Part shown: positions 23,353 through 33,955 of the stretch, piece by piece | Position numbering within the stretch: the first letter of the stretch is position 1 | How the letters are laid out: each line of letters begins with the position of its first letter | The notes under the pieces: model-generated | What the model was told of the DNA's origin: nothing | The model's database searches: none | The model's input: the letters and a program-made list of their open reading frames with translations, nothing else | Position numbers and translations under genes: made by a program | Assembly (NCBI GenBank): GCA_951799405.1 | Contig: OX637353.1 | Coordinates: forward strand, 3,906,001-3,970,000 | Source of the DNA: Agapetus fuscipes | Lineage: Eukaryota > Arthropoda > Insecta > Trichoptera > Glossosomatidae | DNA: 64,000 bases | Reading direction: 5' to 3'

Positions 23353-23575
23353 AGCCGTGAGCTTGGGTTTGTATCTCACCGAGGGTGTCAGAAACGATCT
23401 TCCGCTTCGGTATTTATTTCAAACCCCACAATAAAATACCGGCAAGGTTTACTCAGCCTTCACAAGAAATGCGTACCAGCCCTCTCAGGAGCTGGAAAAC
23501 CCCCACTTCAACTGAAGTGGTTGGCGTAAGGCCGGCCCCCTTACCTTTAAAAATAGAAAGGTTCAACTCGCCGAT
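23353..23575 (+). mobile_element. SINE-B copy, head partly lost
   Basis: Begins within the tRNA-like head (GCCGTGAGCTTGGGTTTGTA) and continues with CTCACCGAGGGTGTCAGAAA, ACCGGCAAGGTTTACTCAG and GTACCAGCCCTCTCAGGAG. It ends after GGTTCAACTCGCC. The distal GTGTAGCTTAGTTGCG end is missing. The open frame 23385-23615 lies in it and is not a gene. Confidence 0.75.
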
Positions 23576-23806
23576 CTATTTTCCCCAGAGAATGTGCATT
23601 ACTATAATAATGTAAAAAATCTTTGCAACTTAGATTAGATTAGATAGAACGACTCTGCTTGTTGTCATTCAAATATACAAGCTCAGTTAACGATAACCAG
23701 TTTTGATAAGGCTGGATCAACCTTTGTGATGGGTCTTGCTAAAGGCACCCAAATATTCAGCCCAGAGCATTGCTGAAATTCAAAAATATTTTTTGAGGAT
23801 GAAAAT

Positions 23807-23875
23807 GTTGGTTTGTGGGCATACATCTGAGAGCTTTAAATGAATATATCCTCGCAACTTAGATTATAGATTATA
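23807..23875 (+). mobile_element. TU 3' tip, variant A
   Basis: Only the last 70 bases of the tail unit are present: GTTTGTGGGCATACATCTGA, AGCTTTAAATGAATATATCC, then CAACTTAGATTATAGATTAT. A still shorter tip (ATCTTTGCAACTTAGATTAG) lies at 23617-23645. Both fit severe 5' truncation. Confidence 0.75.
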
Positions 23876-25507
23876 GGGGATTTGGGATTTGAAATATTAC
23901 AATTTATCTCCATGTAGTTACATTTACTTAAAAGTGTTTCTCTTTCTTTCCAGACAAATATTACATTGTACGTCAAAAATGCAGAACACGTCTCCGCAGG
24001 TATAACGACACGGGAAGATTATATTAATGAGTTTCAGGCATTTGTACAGTTTACATCAATAAAATTATTTTTTCCCAGAAAAAGCGATTTATTTCATTAT
24101 GAACCTTGTAATATGAGCTTTACAAAATAAGGATTAATGAAACATAATGAGAAAAAAAATTGGACGAGTAAACCCAAAACTAAAAGCAGATTCCTACTTC
24201 AGTCATCAAAATAGAAGTGCTAAAGGTTCAAATCTTGAATGATCAGTTCCCATCCTTGTTTTGTGAACTGTAAAAACCATTATATCAGTAGAAATCATCC
24301 TCAAGGCGAGTTATAAAAGCGCGACGGCTTTCTTCGTTATGGAACTGGCTGAAAATACGTTGCACTGTCCTCATCTTCCTTCATTCTGTGGTGGGGGGGT
24401 AAGTGTGACAGGGGGTGGTAGCGATGTGGGGACTTAGTGACTTGGTTCTCTTCATCCACCTCTAACGCCGCAGTATACGCCTTCTTTTTCATTTTATGTT
24501 CAGGTGTCATCTATTGTTGCATAGCCTGTCTTTCCTCATGAACAAAGCCAATGGCTTCTGTAAAGATCTGGAAAATACATTTATATACATTAGTTAGGTT
24601 CTGTATTCATTTGGAGGTTTTTTTTTAAATATATAGATTTCATATAAACACCTTCCACAATAATTAAAATGACAATGATAGGTGTGTAAAAGGAACCATA
24701 ACCTCAATATCACAGTTGGACAACGTGATGTTTAATCCTATTTGAAGACTAATACTGCGTGGAATTATTTCATTATTGTTATGCAATACACGAATTTTCA
24801 AGAAAACAGCATAAATAACCCAAGCTTGCCTCTTAAAAACGAAAAAAGACTTACCTTTGAGTCTTGACATTTACATCTCTAAACTGCCGTTGTATGATAA
24901 AAAATCCAGCACTATCTCATTGCTTATTGATGAAATTTTATGCGACTGCACTTTTGCGTACCCTACATCCATTTTTATCCATTCAAAACAAAATAGTCGA
25001 TTAAAAAAATCCGAGATGTTGACATAGGATTGACGTTTCGGTGTGTAAGATTTTACCGACAGCCAACAGTGGTGCCAACTCAACGCTGGTCATAAAGCCC
25101 AGTGACGGTTTTATCACTATCAGCGCCCTGGGCAAGATTTCTTAGGCGCCCTTATCCATGGTCGCTAGCAGAGAACGTACTCATATTTCATCTCTCAAAA
25201 TCATCGTCGACGGGAGGAGGGGGGGTTAGAGATGCTATTTCCAAATTTATATGGCGCCTTAATACCTAGCCTATGGCGCCCTATTTTACCTGGCGCCCTG
25301 AGCGGTCGCCTTACCTCGCCTTACCCTAGCGCGGAACAGATTTCACGACCCCTCCAATCACAGAGCGTTTCGTTTTGAGCTATCTGGAACACGTTTTCTT
25401 TTGCGAATTAAAATATGAAAACTAAAATTTCCTCATTTCCCACCAGGCTCATCGGGTTCAGGACAAAATACTTTACACATTTCAAGTATTACTTTTGAAA
25501 TCCCTGA

Positions 25508-28500
25508 CACGCGCAATCTCTCCATTTTCATAGAAAGAATGAATGGGTTTTCGGGACATGGAATGTAAGGAAGATGAATGATTGCAAGGAGAAAGAAATT
25601 ATGAATGTAATGAAAGAGAAACGAATAAAAGTAATGGGTGTGACAGAAACAAAAATGAAAGGGAATGGTGAGAAAGTATTAGCGAATGGTGAATTGTATA
25701 TTTGGTCAGGTGTGGAAGATGGGAATGAAAGGCAGGGTGTAGGTGTGATTGTGAGTGAGTGTGTGAAGGGATGCATAGCGGGTTACCAAAGAATTTCTCC
25801 CAGGATTTTGGTTGTTAAATTCAAAATTAACAGTTTGAAACTTTTCTTGGTGACCTGTTATGCTCCTGTTGATTCAGAGTGTATGGAGGTGAGAATGAGT
25901 TTTTGGAATGAGCTGAATGCGGTTGTGCATGAAAGGAAGAAGAATGAAAACATTGTAATTTTAGGTGATATGAATGGATGGATAGGTGCGCAGAGGGATG
26001 AATGTTTGAAAATTATTGGTCCTGGTGGGAGAGGTGTAGTCAATGATAATGGGCGACATCTGATTGCTTTGTGTGCGGAGCACAGTCTTTTTGCATCGAA
26101 TACTTGGTTTCGGCATAAGGATGTGCATCTGTACACGAGGCAGATTGTGGGAAGTCGCACAATCATTGACTACATCTGTGTGGATGAAAGATTGAGAGGA
26201 GCCGTAAGAGATAGCCGTGTCTACCGCGGGCCTGAAATAGGCAGTGATCACTATCTCTTATGTGCTAAAATAATGCTTGGTGAAGTAAGAAAGAAGAAAC
26301 GCAAGAAGCAAGTAATAATGACTAGAATAAAAGTAGAAAGGCTGAATGAAGAAAATGTGAAAGAGAAGTATGTATCAGAGCTCCACAAAATTTTAAGTGT
26401 AAATGAACTTGAGAAGAATGTGTGTGGAAAAGATATTGAAAGCATGTGGAAAGATCTGAAGGAAGGAATGATTGAATGTGCTAAAAAAGTATGTGGGGTA
26501 ACGAAAGGTGGAAAATTGAAAGGAGATGCCTGGTGGAATGATAGAGTGAAAGAAGCTGTGAAAGTTAAGAAAAAGTGTTATGAAAATTGGCTGAATGATA
26601 GAAATGATAGAAAGCTAGAAGACGAATATAAGATAGCTAAGAGAATGGCGAAGACTATAATTTATGAAAGCAAGATGAATGAACAAAGAAAGATTGATGA
26701 AAGGATTAACAAAAGTTTCACCGACAGTAAGAAGGAATTTTGGAGGTGGATCAATGCGGATAGAAATAAATCTTCTGCATTGACCACTCCGGGAGTCAAA
26801 AGTGCTGCCGGTGAGATGGTATGGGAGAATGAAGAAGTATGCAAGAGATGGAAAAACTATTTTCAAGAAATTTTTGGCCAGGGTGAAAGAAGAATTTATG
26901 AACAGACAGATGAAGAGAATGAAGTGAAGATTTTGAAAGAAGAAATGAAAGTGTCTATTTCACGTCTGAAGAATGGGAAGTCTGCTGGGTTTGATGGTAT
27001 AAATGGTGAAATGTTGAAAGCAGGAGGTGAATGTGTGATAGATTGGATGTTTGAATTATGTAAGCTTTGTGTGAATGCAGGAGTAGTACCGATGGATTGG
27101 AGGAAGGCAGTCATTGTTCCCATTTACAAAGGTAAAGGGGACAAAAAAGACTGTCAGAACTTCAGACCAATCAGTCTACTCAGTATACCAGGAAAAGTCT
27201 TCTGTAAGGTGATTATAAAAAATGTGATTCTGACTACTAGCAAAAGGGTTTCCGATATACAGTCCGGCTTTATGGCCGGTAGAGGCTGTGTTGATCAGAT
27301 TTTCACTCTACGACAACTTGTTGAAAAACAATTGTCGGTGAGGGGGAAACTATTCACGGCCTTTGTGGATCTGGAAAAGGCTTTTGACTCAGTGGACAGA
27401 GGTATGTTGTGGGATGTTTTGAAAGCATACGGAGTGAATGGAGCTCTACTCAATGCGGTGCATGCGAACTATGAGAATAGTATGGCCTGCATTCGTATTG
27501 ATGGTGAGTATAGTGAATGGTTTGAAGTTTTTAAGGGTGTAAGGCAAGGATGTGTGATGAGCCCATGGCTATTTAACATAGTCATGGACAAGTGTGTTCG
27601 AGATGCTAGACTTGATGATTGTGGATTAATGGTAGGAGAGAGCAAAGTAAGCGTTCTACTGTATGCGGATGATGCAGTCCTTGTATCTGATTCAGCAGTG
27701 GAATTGCAAATGATGCTCTCTAGATTGAACGAAGCTTTGAAAGGTAATAATTTGAAGTTGAATGCAAGAAAGACGAAAGTTTTGATTTTTGAAAGAGATG
27801 ATGAATATATGAATTATGAATTTAAAATTAATGGAATGAATGTTGATGTTGTAAATGAGTTTGTATATTTGGGATGTAAGTTTGAAAAAGATGGAAGAAT
27901 GGCCGGTGAATTTGAAAGAAGAATAATGAAAGGCAGGTGTGTACTGGGTGCGACCGCTTGCATCGCCAGGAACCAAAATCTCTCAAAAAATGTTAGATTG
28001 GCGGTGCACGGTGGTATACTAGTGCCAACCTTGATGTATGGAAGTGAAGCCTGGACGGTGAGTGAAAGGGAAATTAGTAAAGTCCATACAGTAGAAATGG
28101 ACTATCTAAGAAGTATGATTGGGAAAAAACGAAGTGACAGGGTGAGGAATGATTTTGTAAGAGAAGAATGTGGTGTAAGGGAAAGTGTGAAAGTGAAGAT
28201 TAAAAGAAGTATGTTAAGATGGTTCGGGCACTTGGAGAGAATGAGTGATGAAAGATTGACGAAGAAAGTATATGTTGCTAGAATAGATGGATGTCGTGGT
28301 AGAGGAAGACCGAGTAAAGTATGGAAGGATCAAATCTCTGAAATAGCGAATGAATGGGATATCCAGAGTCATAATAAAAGGAGGACTTGTATGAAAAAGG
28401 TTATGACTCTGGATGAAATGAAAGAAGTATGCAAGGACAGGAAGAAGTGGCGGCTAATCTGCAATGTTGATTTCTAATGTTGGTGTATTCATTTGCTACA

Positions 28501-28846
28501 TTTTTTTGCATAGGAAATTTTTGACTTTTTTTGTATAGATTTCTTTGTAAGGTTTTGTTCTTTTTTATATTTAAATGTAATTTATTATTCATATTCCTTG
28601 ACTTATAGGTTGGTATGAGGCTGACCACCCATACTGTAAAAAATGGTTCACTTTGCCAATGTCACCCCTGTTTCAGGGAAGGTCGGCAAAAGTTGTGGGG
28701 CTTATGTTCATTTGAGGTTTGGATTTTATTTGTAAGTACACATTCAGCATTTGTAAGCGCGAACTACACTTGTTGGTTTGTGGGCATACATCTGAGAGCT
28801 TTAAATTAATATATCTTTGCAACTTAGATTATAGATTTATTATAGA
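25508..28846 (+). mobile_element. RTE-like LINE, copy 2 (near full-length)
   Basis: The element contains an AP-endonuclease plus RT frame (open from 25508, stop at 28477), an A/T-rich 3' UTR of about 115 bp, and a complete variant A tail unit (28594-28846) ending in AGATTATAGATTTATTATAG. Sequence upstream of 25508 may be 5' UTR, but no second copy extends there, so the 5' end is unplaced. No target duplication was identified. Variant A TU sequence links this copy to the solo copies at 13889, 40726 and 23807. Confidence 0.9.
25574..28477 (+). CDS. LINE endonuclease-reverse transcriptase polyprotein
   Basis: A 967-residue uninterrupted frame. The N-terminal part is an AP-like endonuclease that would nick target DNA: VTETK with catalytic Glu (residue 25), TCYAP (94-98), LGDMNGWIG (130-138), SNTWF (175-179), IDYICV (198-203) and GSDHYLL (223-229). 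The RT domain follows: GFDGING (472-478), FRPISLLSIPGK, FVDLEKAFD (Asp 599), GVRQGCVMSPW (655-665) and YADD (697-700). The C-terminal tail has RWFGHLERM (882-890) and CRGRGRP (907-913). The ATG at 25574 follows the in-frame residues FGTWNVRK, which contain the conserved TWNVR endonuclease motif. The true start therefore lies upstream, but no in-frame ATG exists back to the TGA at 25505-25507. The usual length for this class is about 1000 residues. Intactness suggests recent activity. Confidence 0.93.
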   Translation: MNDCKEKEIMNVMKEKRIKVMGVTETKMKGNGEKVLANGELYIWSGVEDGNERQGVGVIVSECVKGCIAGYQRISPRILVVKFKINSLKLFLVTCYAPVDSECMEVRMSFWNELNAVVHERKKNENIVILGDMNGWIGAQRDECLKIIGPGGRGVVNDNGRHLIALCAEHSLFASNTWFRHKDVHLYTRQIVGSRTIIDYICVDERLRGAVRDSRVYRGPEIGSDHYLLCAKIMLGEVRKKKRKKQVIMTRIKVERLNEENVKEKYVSELHKILSVNELEKNVCGKDIESMWKDLKEGMIECAKKVCGVTKGGKLKGDAWWNDRVKEAVKVKKKCYENWLNDRNDRKLEDEYKIAKRMAKTIIYESKMNEQRKIDERINKSFTDSKKEFWRWINADRNKSSALTTPGVKSAAGEMVWENEEVCKRWKNYFQEIFGQGERRIYEQTDEENEVKILKEEMKVSISRLKNGKSAGFDGINGEMLKAGGECVIDWMFELCKLCVNAGVVPMDWRKAVIVPIYKGKGDKKDCQNFRPISLLSIPGKVFCKVIIKNVILTTSKRVSDIQSGFMAGRGCVDQIFTLRQLVEKQLSVRGKLFTAFVDLEKAFDSVDRGMLWDVLKAYGVNGALLNAVHANYENSMACIRIDGEYSEWFEVFKGVRQGCVMSPWLFNIVMDKCVRDARLDDCGLMVGESKVSVLLYADDAVLVSDSAVELQMMLSRLNEALKGNNLKLNARKTKVLIFERDDEYMNYEFKINGMNVDVVNEFVYLGCKFEKDGRMAGEFERRIMKGRCVLGATACIARNQNLSKNVRLAVHGGILVPTLMYGSEAWTVSEREISKVHTVEMDYLRSMIGKKRSDRVRNDFVREECGVRESVKVKIKRSMLRWFGHLERMSDERLTKKVYVARIDGCRGRGRPSKVWKDQISEIANEWDIQSHNKRRTCMKKVMTLDEMKEVCKDRKKWRLICNVDF

Positions 28847-29077
28847 TAAGAAACAATAGTGGCACACAGAAGACATTGTGTCGAGGAGAAGAATGAGCTA
28901 AGTTCTGGAGCTAAAGTTGAGAAGGTTCCGTTTATTTGCTGAGAATTTTTTTGTTAACCCTTTGGTGACTGATGTAAGAAAATCATTTCGTAAAAAAGTT
29001 AAACAATGATAAAAAAAAAACATTTTTTTACATTGCATAATTGATGGTTTGAAGCAAGTTTTAATAATCTGGAATAT

Positions 29078-29291
29078 ACTCGGTCGGTGTTATGGCCGCG
29101 GGGATCAAGTCACGTTATTTGGAACCGGATAACGTTGGTTCGAATCCCGCGACGATAACTTCGACCCTGGTTCAACAGGTGCCGTTGCATGCACACAAGC
29201 TTCTGCTTTCGCATAAAGACAACTGGCCAGGCAAAAAAGGTTGGTGGATTGCATTCCTTTCCATAAATCTATTTAAAAAAAAAAAAACTGT
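29078..29291 (+). mobile_element. SINE-C copy
   Basis: The tRNA-like head has GTCGGTGTTATGGCCGCG and a perfect B-box GGTTCGAATCCC (29139-29150), with a spacing that suits a long variable arm (Leu/Ser type). The body contains CGACCCTGGTTCAACAGGTG and GACAACTGGCCAGGC. The repeat ends in an A-run at 29276-29287. It shares its head and the CCTGGTTCAAC block with 53449-53568. Open frame 29092-29394 reads through it. Confidence 0.75.
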
Positions 29292-30628
29292 GCCCAACCG
29301 CCTTTATTATAGAAGTTGCCAGTATCTCCACAAATGCGTCTTCACATTGTTCTGCTTTAACACATTTCCCCAACCTTCATCATTCTCTCCATGAAAGCTC
29401 TTTTCTTTTTCTTAATCTACAAAATCCAATTACTGATATGACCATTCTATTCGTTTAAGTTTACTTTTGAAATTCCCTTTGTATTATTTTTGTGAGTCGT
29501 TCACCGTTTATTCTTTCTAGTTGTTCAACCCATCTCATTGTACCTACTCTTTTATAATTTCACTCTCATATTCTCGTTAATACCGCGCTCATTCATTCAA
29601 ATTGTGTCAATAATGAAATAAACAATTAGACGTTTTCTTTTACCTGCTACCTAATTATGAACAAAATCAAATGTAGATGAACATCATGCAAAGTACTCGT
29701 AGTTTCATTGTTTGCCAAAAACGTCCAGCAGGGTTGAATAGCATTGAATAAAAGTTGTTGGAGTAAATTGTGCCTGGCATACGTACGTAGGAGGTTATTT
29801 TTCTAAGCCCAACATCCAAGCTCCTGTATTTACAGTTGGCGCGAGCTTGAGCCAGACTTCTCTACCCTGGTACGAGTATGTAGCGGGCCTTCACAGGCAG
29901 CACGATGACACTGCGAGAAATTGCCCCTATAAAATAAAGCAGGATTGATGTCTGCCCCGAGCCGGCTTCGCTTTGCCTAATGTTTAATAATACCGTCCAT
30001 TTTATTTTTCTCGAGTGAATTTACGTAAAATACGTTTCATTGTAGTCCGCAGATTGAAACTTGTACTAAGTAATCGAATGAGAGAGGACGAGTGGCACTT
30101 TGGTGAAATGCGAAATGAAGGAATATGTATTTTTTCTTTTTGGAATGTTGGGTTTTATTCTCTTTTATTTTGTATGTTGTGCCTTTTGTTTGAGATGCGT
30201 TGTAGAATTTCTTGCCTTATTGGACTTTTGTAGATTATAATCAAATCCACATTCGTTGCGTACAATACTCTTCTATTGATATTTACATCTGACAAACAAA
30301 GTTAGCGTACATTTTTTTTTATGTATTTACAAGATAAGAACTTTTGATTTATTCTAAAATACATTCTTATTTAATAACTACATGGAAAAGGTTTTAAGAA
30401 TTGAATCAATGACAATCACAGTTCAGTTAGCTTTTTGAGCGGAGTCCTGTAATGTGTAAAATGGTTTCCTATTTTGTTGTTTACTTGATTCCTTGATGAT
30501 TTGGAAATGAATATCTTTTGGAAAAAAATGTTCAGTATGTGCAGTCTGAAAGCTGAAGCGAGTAATTTTTACAGGCACATGCACATACAAAGTAAACGAA
30601 ATTGGTAATTGATATTTATGGTGATGGC

Positions 30629-30881
30629 TCTTTGACTGATAGGTTGGTACGAGGCTGACCACCCGTGCTGTAAAAATCGGTTCACTTTTGCCAATGCCAC
30701 CCCGGTTCAGGGAACGGCGGCAGGAGCTGCAAGGTTTATGTCCATGTGAGGTTTTCTTTATTTGTATGCACACATGCAGAATGTGTAGGCGCGAACCTAC
30801 ATGCCTGTCTGTAGGCATGCATTTCATATGAGCCTTAAATGTTAACATATCCTTGCAGCTTAGATTATAGATTATAGATTA
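30629..30881 (+). mobile_element. TU solo copy, variant C
   Basis: A full-length unit starting TCTTTGACTGATAGGTTGG and ending CTTAGATTATAGATTATAG. It differs from variants A and B in the middle (GGCGGCAGGAGCTGCAAGG, CATGTGAGGTTTTCTTTATT, CCTACATGCCTGTCTGTAGG). The copy at 38716-38935 shares these changes. No LINE of this variant is present in the window. Confidence 0.85.
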
Positions 30882-30987
30882 TTTGAGTCATTGTTAGAAC
30901 TCAAATATATTTATAATGTGCTATTAATTTAAAAAGAAAGGAATTTCCACAAAAGGAACAGAAGTGACAAACCTTCAAATTAAACTT

Positions 30988-31154
30988 TAATCTAAGTTGC
31001 AAATATATATTACATAAAACATTTATATTAAATGTATTCGCACAAGTAGACACGTATAAGTTTGCGCTTAAACATGCCGCATGTGAACCTACAATATAAA
31101 ACCCAATCTCAAATGAACACAAGCCCTGCAACTCTTGCCGACCTTTCCTGAAAC
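30988..31154 (-). mobile_element. TU copy, variant B, 5'-truncated
   Basis: The minus strand begins inside GTTTCAGGAAAGGTCGGCAA (31154 downwards) and runs to the CTTAGATTAAAG end near 30988. Variant B blocks TTGGGTTTTATATTGTAGG and CATGCGGCATGT are present. About 90 bases of the 5' end are missing. Confidence 0.8.
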
Positions 31155-32394
31155 ATTAAAGTGTTTTTATTTGCAATAATTTTACGAATTTAAGTGCTTG
31201 CTTTATTCTAGCTTGGTTTACAGTTTTGGCTCTAAATACTTTATTTTAAAAAGACCTTTGACTTTGAATACTTCTAGATTAAAATCAAAGAAGACTAGCA
31301 ACATTGCAGTCTCAACCAAGATCCAATCCCAGACCATCGTCCTATTTTTATCACTGCCATGTGTGATCCTCGGATCGTCCCTAAGCCTCAGATGTGTCCT
31401 CAAAGGTGATCTATCACTGTACTAGGCAGCTTACATGCGCAGTATGGATTGAACGATCACCTCTGCAAGACCTGAGGGCACCGTGACGCAAGACTGATTA
31501 TTCCTCAAGAAAGGTTTTAATTTAAAAACAATTGTTCAAGCTAACTTTTTCATTGCAAAATTTTAGGTTTAGGATTGGAGTCATTCAACAGCGTTGAAGC
31601 GCCCTTGGAGGGACTACATCACGAAATGACGCTTTAAAGAAATTACCAACTCATCATCATCATCATCGAAAAATTAAGCCAAAGGGATGAGGACGTGTAA
31701 ATGAAAAGACTCTGATTTTAGAAATAAACTTCTTCATACGTATTTAAAAACTTTGAAATTTTGGAAAGGTTGGCTAGGTATCATCTTGCGTCTTGCAATG
31801 AAGACGTTTAACTTTTTGCCTTTTTTTTTCAGTATGAAAAACCAAAAACCTTTTGGAGTCGCATGCATTAAAATTTTAGTTTTTGTACAAGATTCCGTTC
31901 TCTTAAATGTTTTCTTCTGACTTGTTTGATTTGCCTATTTTTTTTCATTTCATATATGTACGTATGTATGTATGTATGTAGCATGATTGAAGAAGTAACA
32001 AGGTACTTTTTTAAAGAAGTTTAAAAAACCAAAGAGGAAAAATAAGGTAGATTCGTGTAATAGAACGACTTGAATAGGGGAATTGGTCAAATCAATTATA
32101 TGAACTTTGAAGTATTTGGAAAAACAATGGTCAAAAGTTAATTGGATTGTTATACAAACAATGCAAAATTATTTTCCATTTATTGATTCATCTCCAGAAT
32201 AGATTGATAAAACAAACGTCCGTGCATTTACAATTTGTAGAGGAGAAGAAATTGAAAAAGCGGAATTGGTGAGCACGTAACGACTAAAATACACAAAATT
32301 TCTGTAACTAAAAAAGGTGAGCGCTTAAAATTCATTGTTTTTTTTTTTATTATTTCCCGAAGAATGGTGTCATTCCGGTCAGCTCTCTCTCAAC

Positions 32395-32646
32395 TCAACT
32401 CATTCGGGAGACTATTCTCGAATTTTCTGTAATCGAATATTTTTTTTTTACCATATCAAAATTTAGGGCTTTAATGATTTGTAGAAAACTAATGTCAATT
32501 TTTGTGTATTGCCTTTTTGTTCTTCCGTGTTTTATCCGTGGTCCATTGCTTTGTGCGTTAACACTTTTACTGCCTTTTAATGCAGACCATTGGTCAATGT
32601 ATAATATTGCTTGATTTTCTGGTTCCGGGTTTTGACCGTGGTCCAT
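32395..32646 (-). pseudogene. Unassigned short frame downstream of PLE ribozyme-like motif
   Basis: An 83-residue open frame (MDHGQNPEPENQAILYIDQW at the start, Lys-rich towards the end). It begins about 60 bases after the hammerhead-like motif of the Penelope-like relic, on the same strand. In tandem PLE copies the terminal repeat is followed by the next copy's 5' coding region, so this may be the N-terminus of a second, downstream copy. No domain was recognised, so the assignment rests only on position. Confidence 0.3.
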
Positions 32647-32703
32647 GTTTTTGCTTGTCTTCTTCTTTTTTCTTTTTATTCTTTCTTGAAGACTTTCAGC
32701 TTA

Positions 32704-32735
32704 CGTTTCGTCTCCTCTGTGGGCGACTTCTTCGG
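32704..32735 (-). promoter_or_regulatory. Hammerhead-ribozyme-like motif in PLE 3' region
   Basis: The minus strand reads CCGAAGA, A, then GTCGCC, loop CACAGA, GGAGAC, and GAAACG. The stem pairs with one mismatch. This resembles the hammerhead core (CUGANGA, stem II, GAAAC), and hammerhead motifs are known in the terminal repeats of Penelope-like elements, where they are thought to process element RNA. Here C3-U4 is changed to CC and an extra base precedes the stem, so activity is doubtful. The position downstream of the GIY-YIG frame supports the call. Confidence 0.55.
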
Positions 32736-32902
32736 AGTTCTGCTCGCTACTGAGGTCTGAACGATGGGCGATGTCTTTTATACGTAGATTCTAAAAGGGG
32801 CGTGGCTTAATTGTTAGGTATAAAACTACCCTCTTTCATAACTTCAATTGTACTCAACCATGTTTTGTTTAGTTTCAAACACTCTTCTTTCTTGTTAAAA
32901 TT

Positions 32903-33430
32903 TTAATTTATATAAATTTCGATGGCTTCTCTATACAGCCGTGCATAATATCCACGAGCCTTAGCAATTATTTTGGTGTCATCAAAGTTTATATCGTGGT
33001 TGTCTAACAGGGCGTGCTCCGCAACGGCAGATTTCTCTGTCTGCTCTAGTCTGCAGTTTCTTTTATGCTCCTTAACCCGTGTGTTTATAAATCTTTTTGT
33101 GGTGCCTACATACGATAAACCGCAGCTACACGGTATTTGATATACTCCAGGTGAGTCCAGGACATCCAGTCTGTCTTTTGCAGAACGTAAGGCGTGTTGT
33201 ATCTTCATGGTCGGAATGTATATGGTTTTTATATTATTTTTGAGAAGTATTTTTCATTGTATGATACCTCTGAGATATGGGATAAAGACCTTTGTTGCAT
33301 TAGTGTCATATTTACTTGTTATGGTAGAGGCATTTCTTCTCCGTGTAAAACGGTTTATCTCTTTACGTTTTCTTTCACGTCCCTTTTCACTTTGCATTCT
33401 TATTAACACAATATTATTTAACTGTATATT
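32903..33430 (-). pseudogene. Penelope-like element: RT C-terminus and GIY-YIG endonuclease
   Basis: The main frame (32903-33208) encodes GVYQIPCSCGLSYVGTTKR, then NTRVKEHKRNCR and EKSAVAEHALLDNHDINFDD. This is the GIY-YIG endonuclease of Penelope-like elements, with the GVY...YVG signature, the catalytic Arg of the TKRF..TRVKEH block, and the CxC and His residues typical of PLEs. The same frame is open upstream through NNIKTIYIPTMK, has one in-frame TGA (33254-33256), and continues as KVFIPYLRGIIQ, matching the end of the PLE reverse transcriptase. It is lost near 33430, where a TU copy is inserted. It is therefore a 5'-incomplete, once-stopped relic. In a complete PLE this domain follows a roughly 600-residue RT. 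Confidence 0.85.
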
Positions 33431-33687
33431 TCTCCTTGACTGATAGGTTGGTATGCGGCTGACCACCCATACTGTAAAAAATGGTTCACTTTGCCAATGT
33501 CACCCCTGCTTCAGGGAAGGTCGGCAAGAGTTGCAGGGCTTATGTTCATTTGAGATTGGGGTTTTTATATTGTAGGTCCACATGCAGCATGTGTAAGCGC
33601 GAAATTATGCATGTCTGCTTGTGGGAATGCATTTAATATGAATCTCAAATGATACATATCTTTGCAGCTTAGATTTAGATTTAGATT
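33431..33687 (+). mobile_element. TU solo copy, variant B, full length
   Basis: Starts TCTCCTTGACTGATAGGTTGG-like and carries every TU block, ending in CTTAGATTTAGATTTAGATT. It sits exactly at the 5' limit of the Penelope-like relic, so it may have inserted into that element. Variant B matches the tail of LINE copy 1. Confidence 0.9.
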
Positions 33688-33841
33688 TTCATTTCCTCGA
33701 GACAAAGCATTTCTAGAATCGCCTCCCTCTCGTTGCTCACGTCTGTGACGTCACTCAGGGATTCCGCTCAGCACGCGATCAAATTATTTTACAGCGAGTC
33801 AACTAATGTTTTTCTCGAAATCACGTCCAGAACCCCGAGTA

Positions 33842-33955
33842 AACAGTAAAATTCTCTCGACTGCGACAATCGCAAAAATGTATGAAAACTATATCACTCT
33901 CTAGGAATACCGTTGTATTTTCGATACATTTTTAATTTACGCAATCGAGGTGAGG
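33842..33955. repeat. Possible Pal-150 copy, eroded
   Basis: Contains the family core as GCAAAAATGTATGAAAACTA followed by TCACTCTCTAGGAATACCGT and then CGATACATTTTT. The terminal inverted repeats cannot be seen. The call rests on block order only. Confidence 0.35.

Larger units (their letters stand above)
23040..25507. other. Gene-free DNA with SINE-B and TU tips
   Basis: Besides the SINE-B copy at 23353 and the TU tips near 23617-23645 and 23807-23875, no gene was recognised. A G-run occurs near 24393-24400. The stretch 25120-25330 is GC-richer and repeats the word GGCGCC or GCGCCCT several times, without forming a clear tandem unit. Open frames 24664-24870 and 24871-25083 have no known motif. 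Confidence 0.55.
28842..32394. other. Gene-free DNA with SINE-C and TU copies
   Basis: Outside the elements at 29078, 30629 and 30988, no gene was recognised in 29292-30628 or 31155-32394. A (CAT)n run lies at 31651-31667 and an (ATGT)n run at 31956-31980. Open frames at 30015-30233, 30423-30848 and 31198-31425 are unsupported, the second one because it runs through TU sequence. Confidence 0.6.

Noticed and set aside
24361..25330. GC-richer stretch as a possible promoter or exon
   Set aside because: No TATA/initiator arrangement, no coding frame with a domain; repeated GCGCC words look like repeat debris.
33194..33443. Two overlapping plus-strand frames of 70 and 78 residues
   Set aside because: Antisense to the Penelope-like RT/endonuclease frame, which has recognisable motifs.
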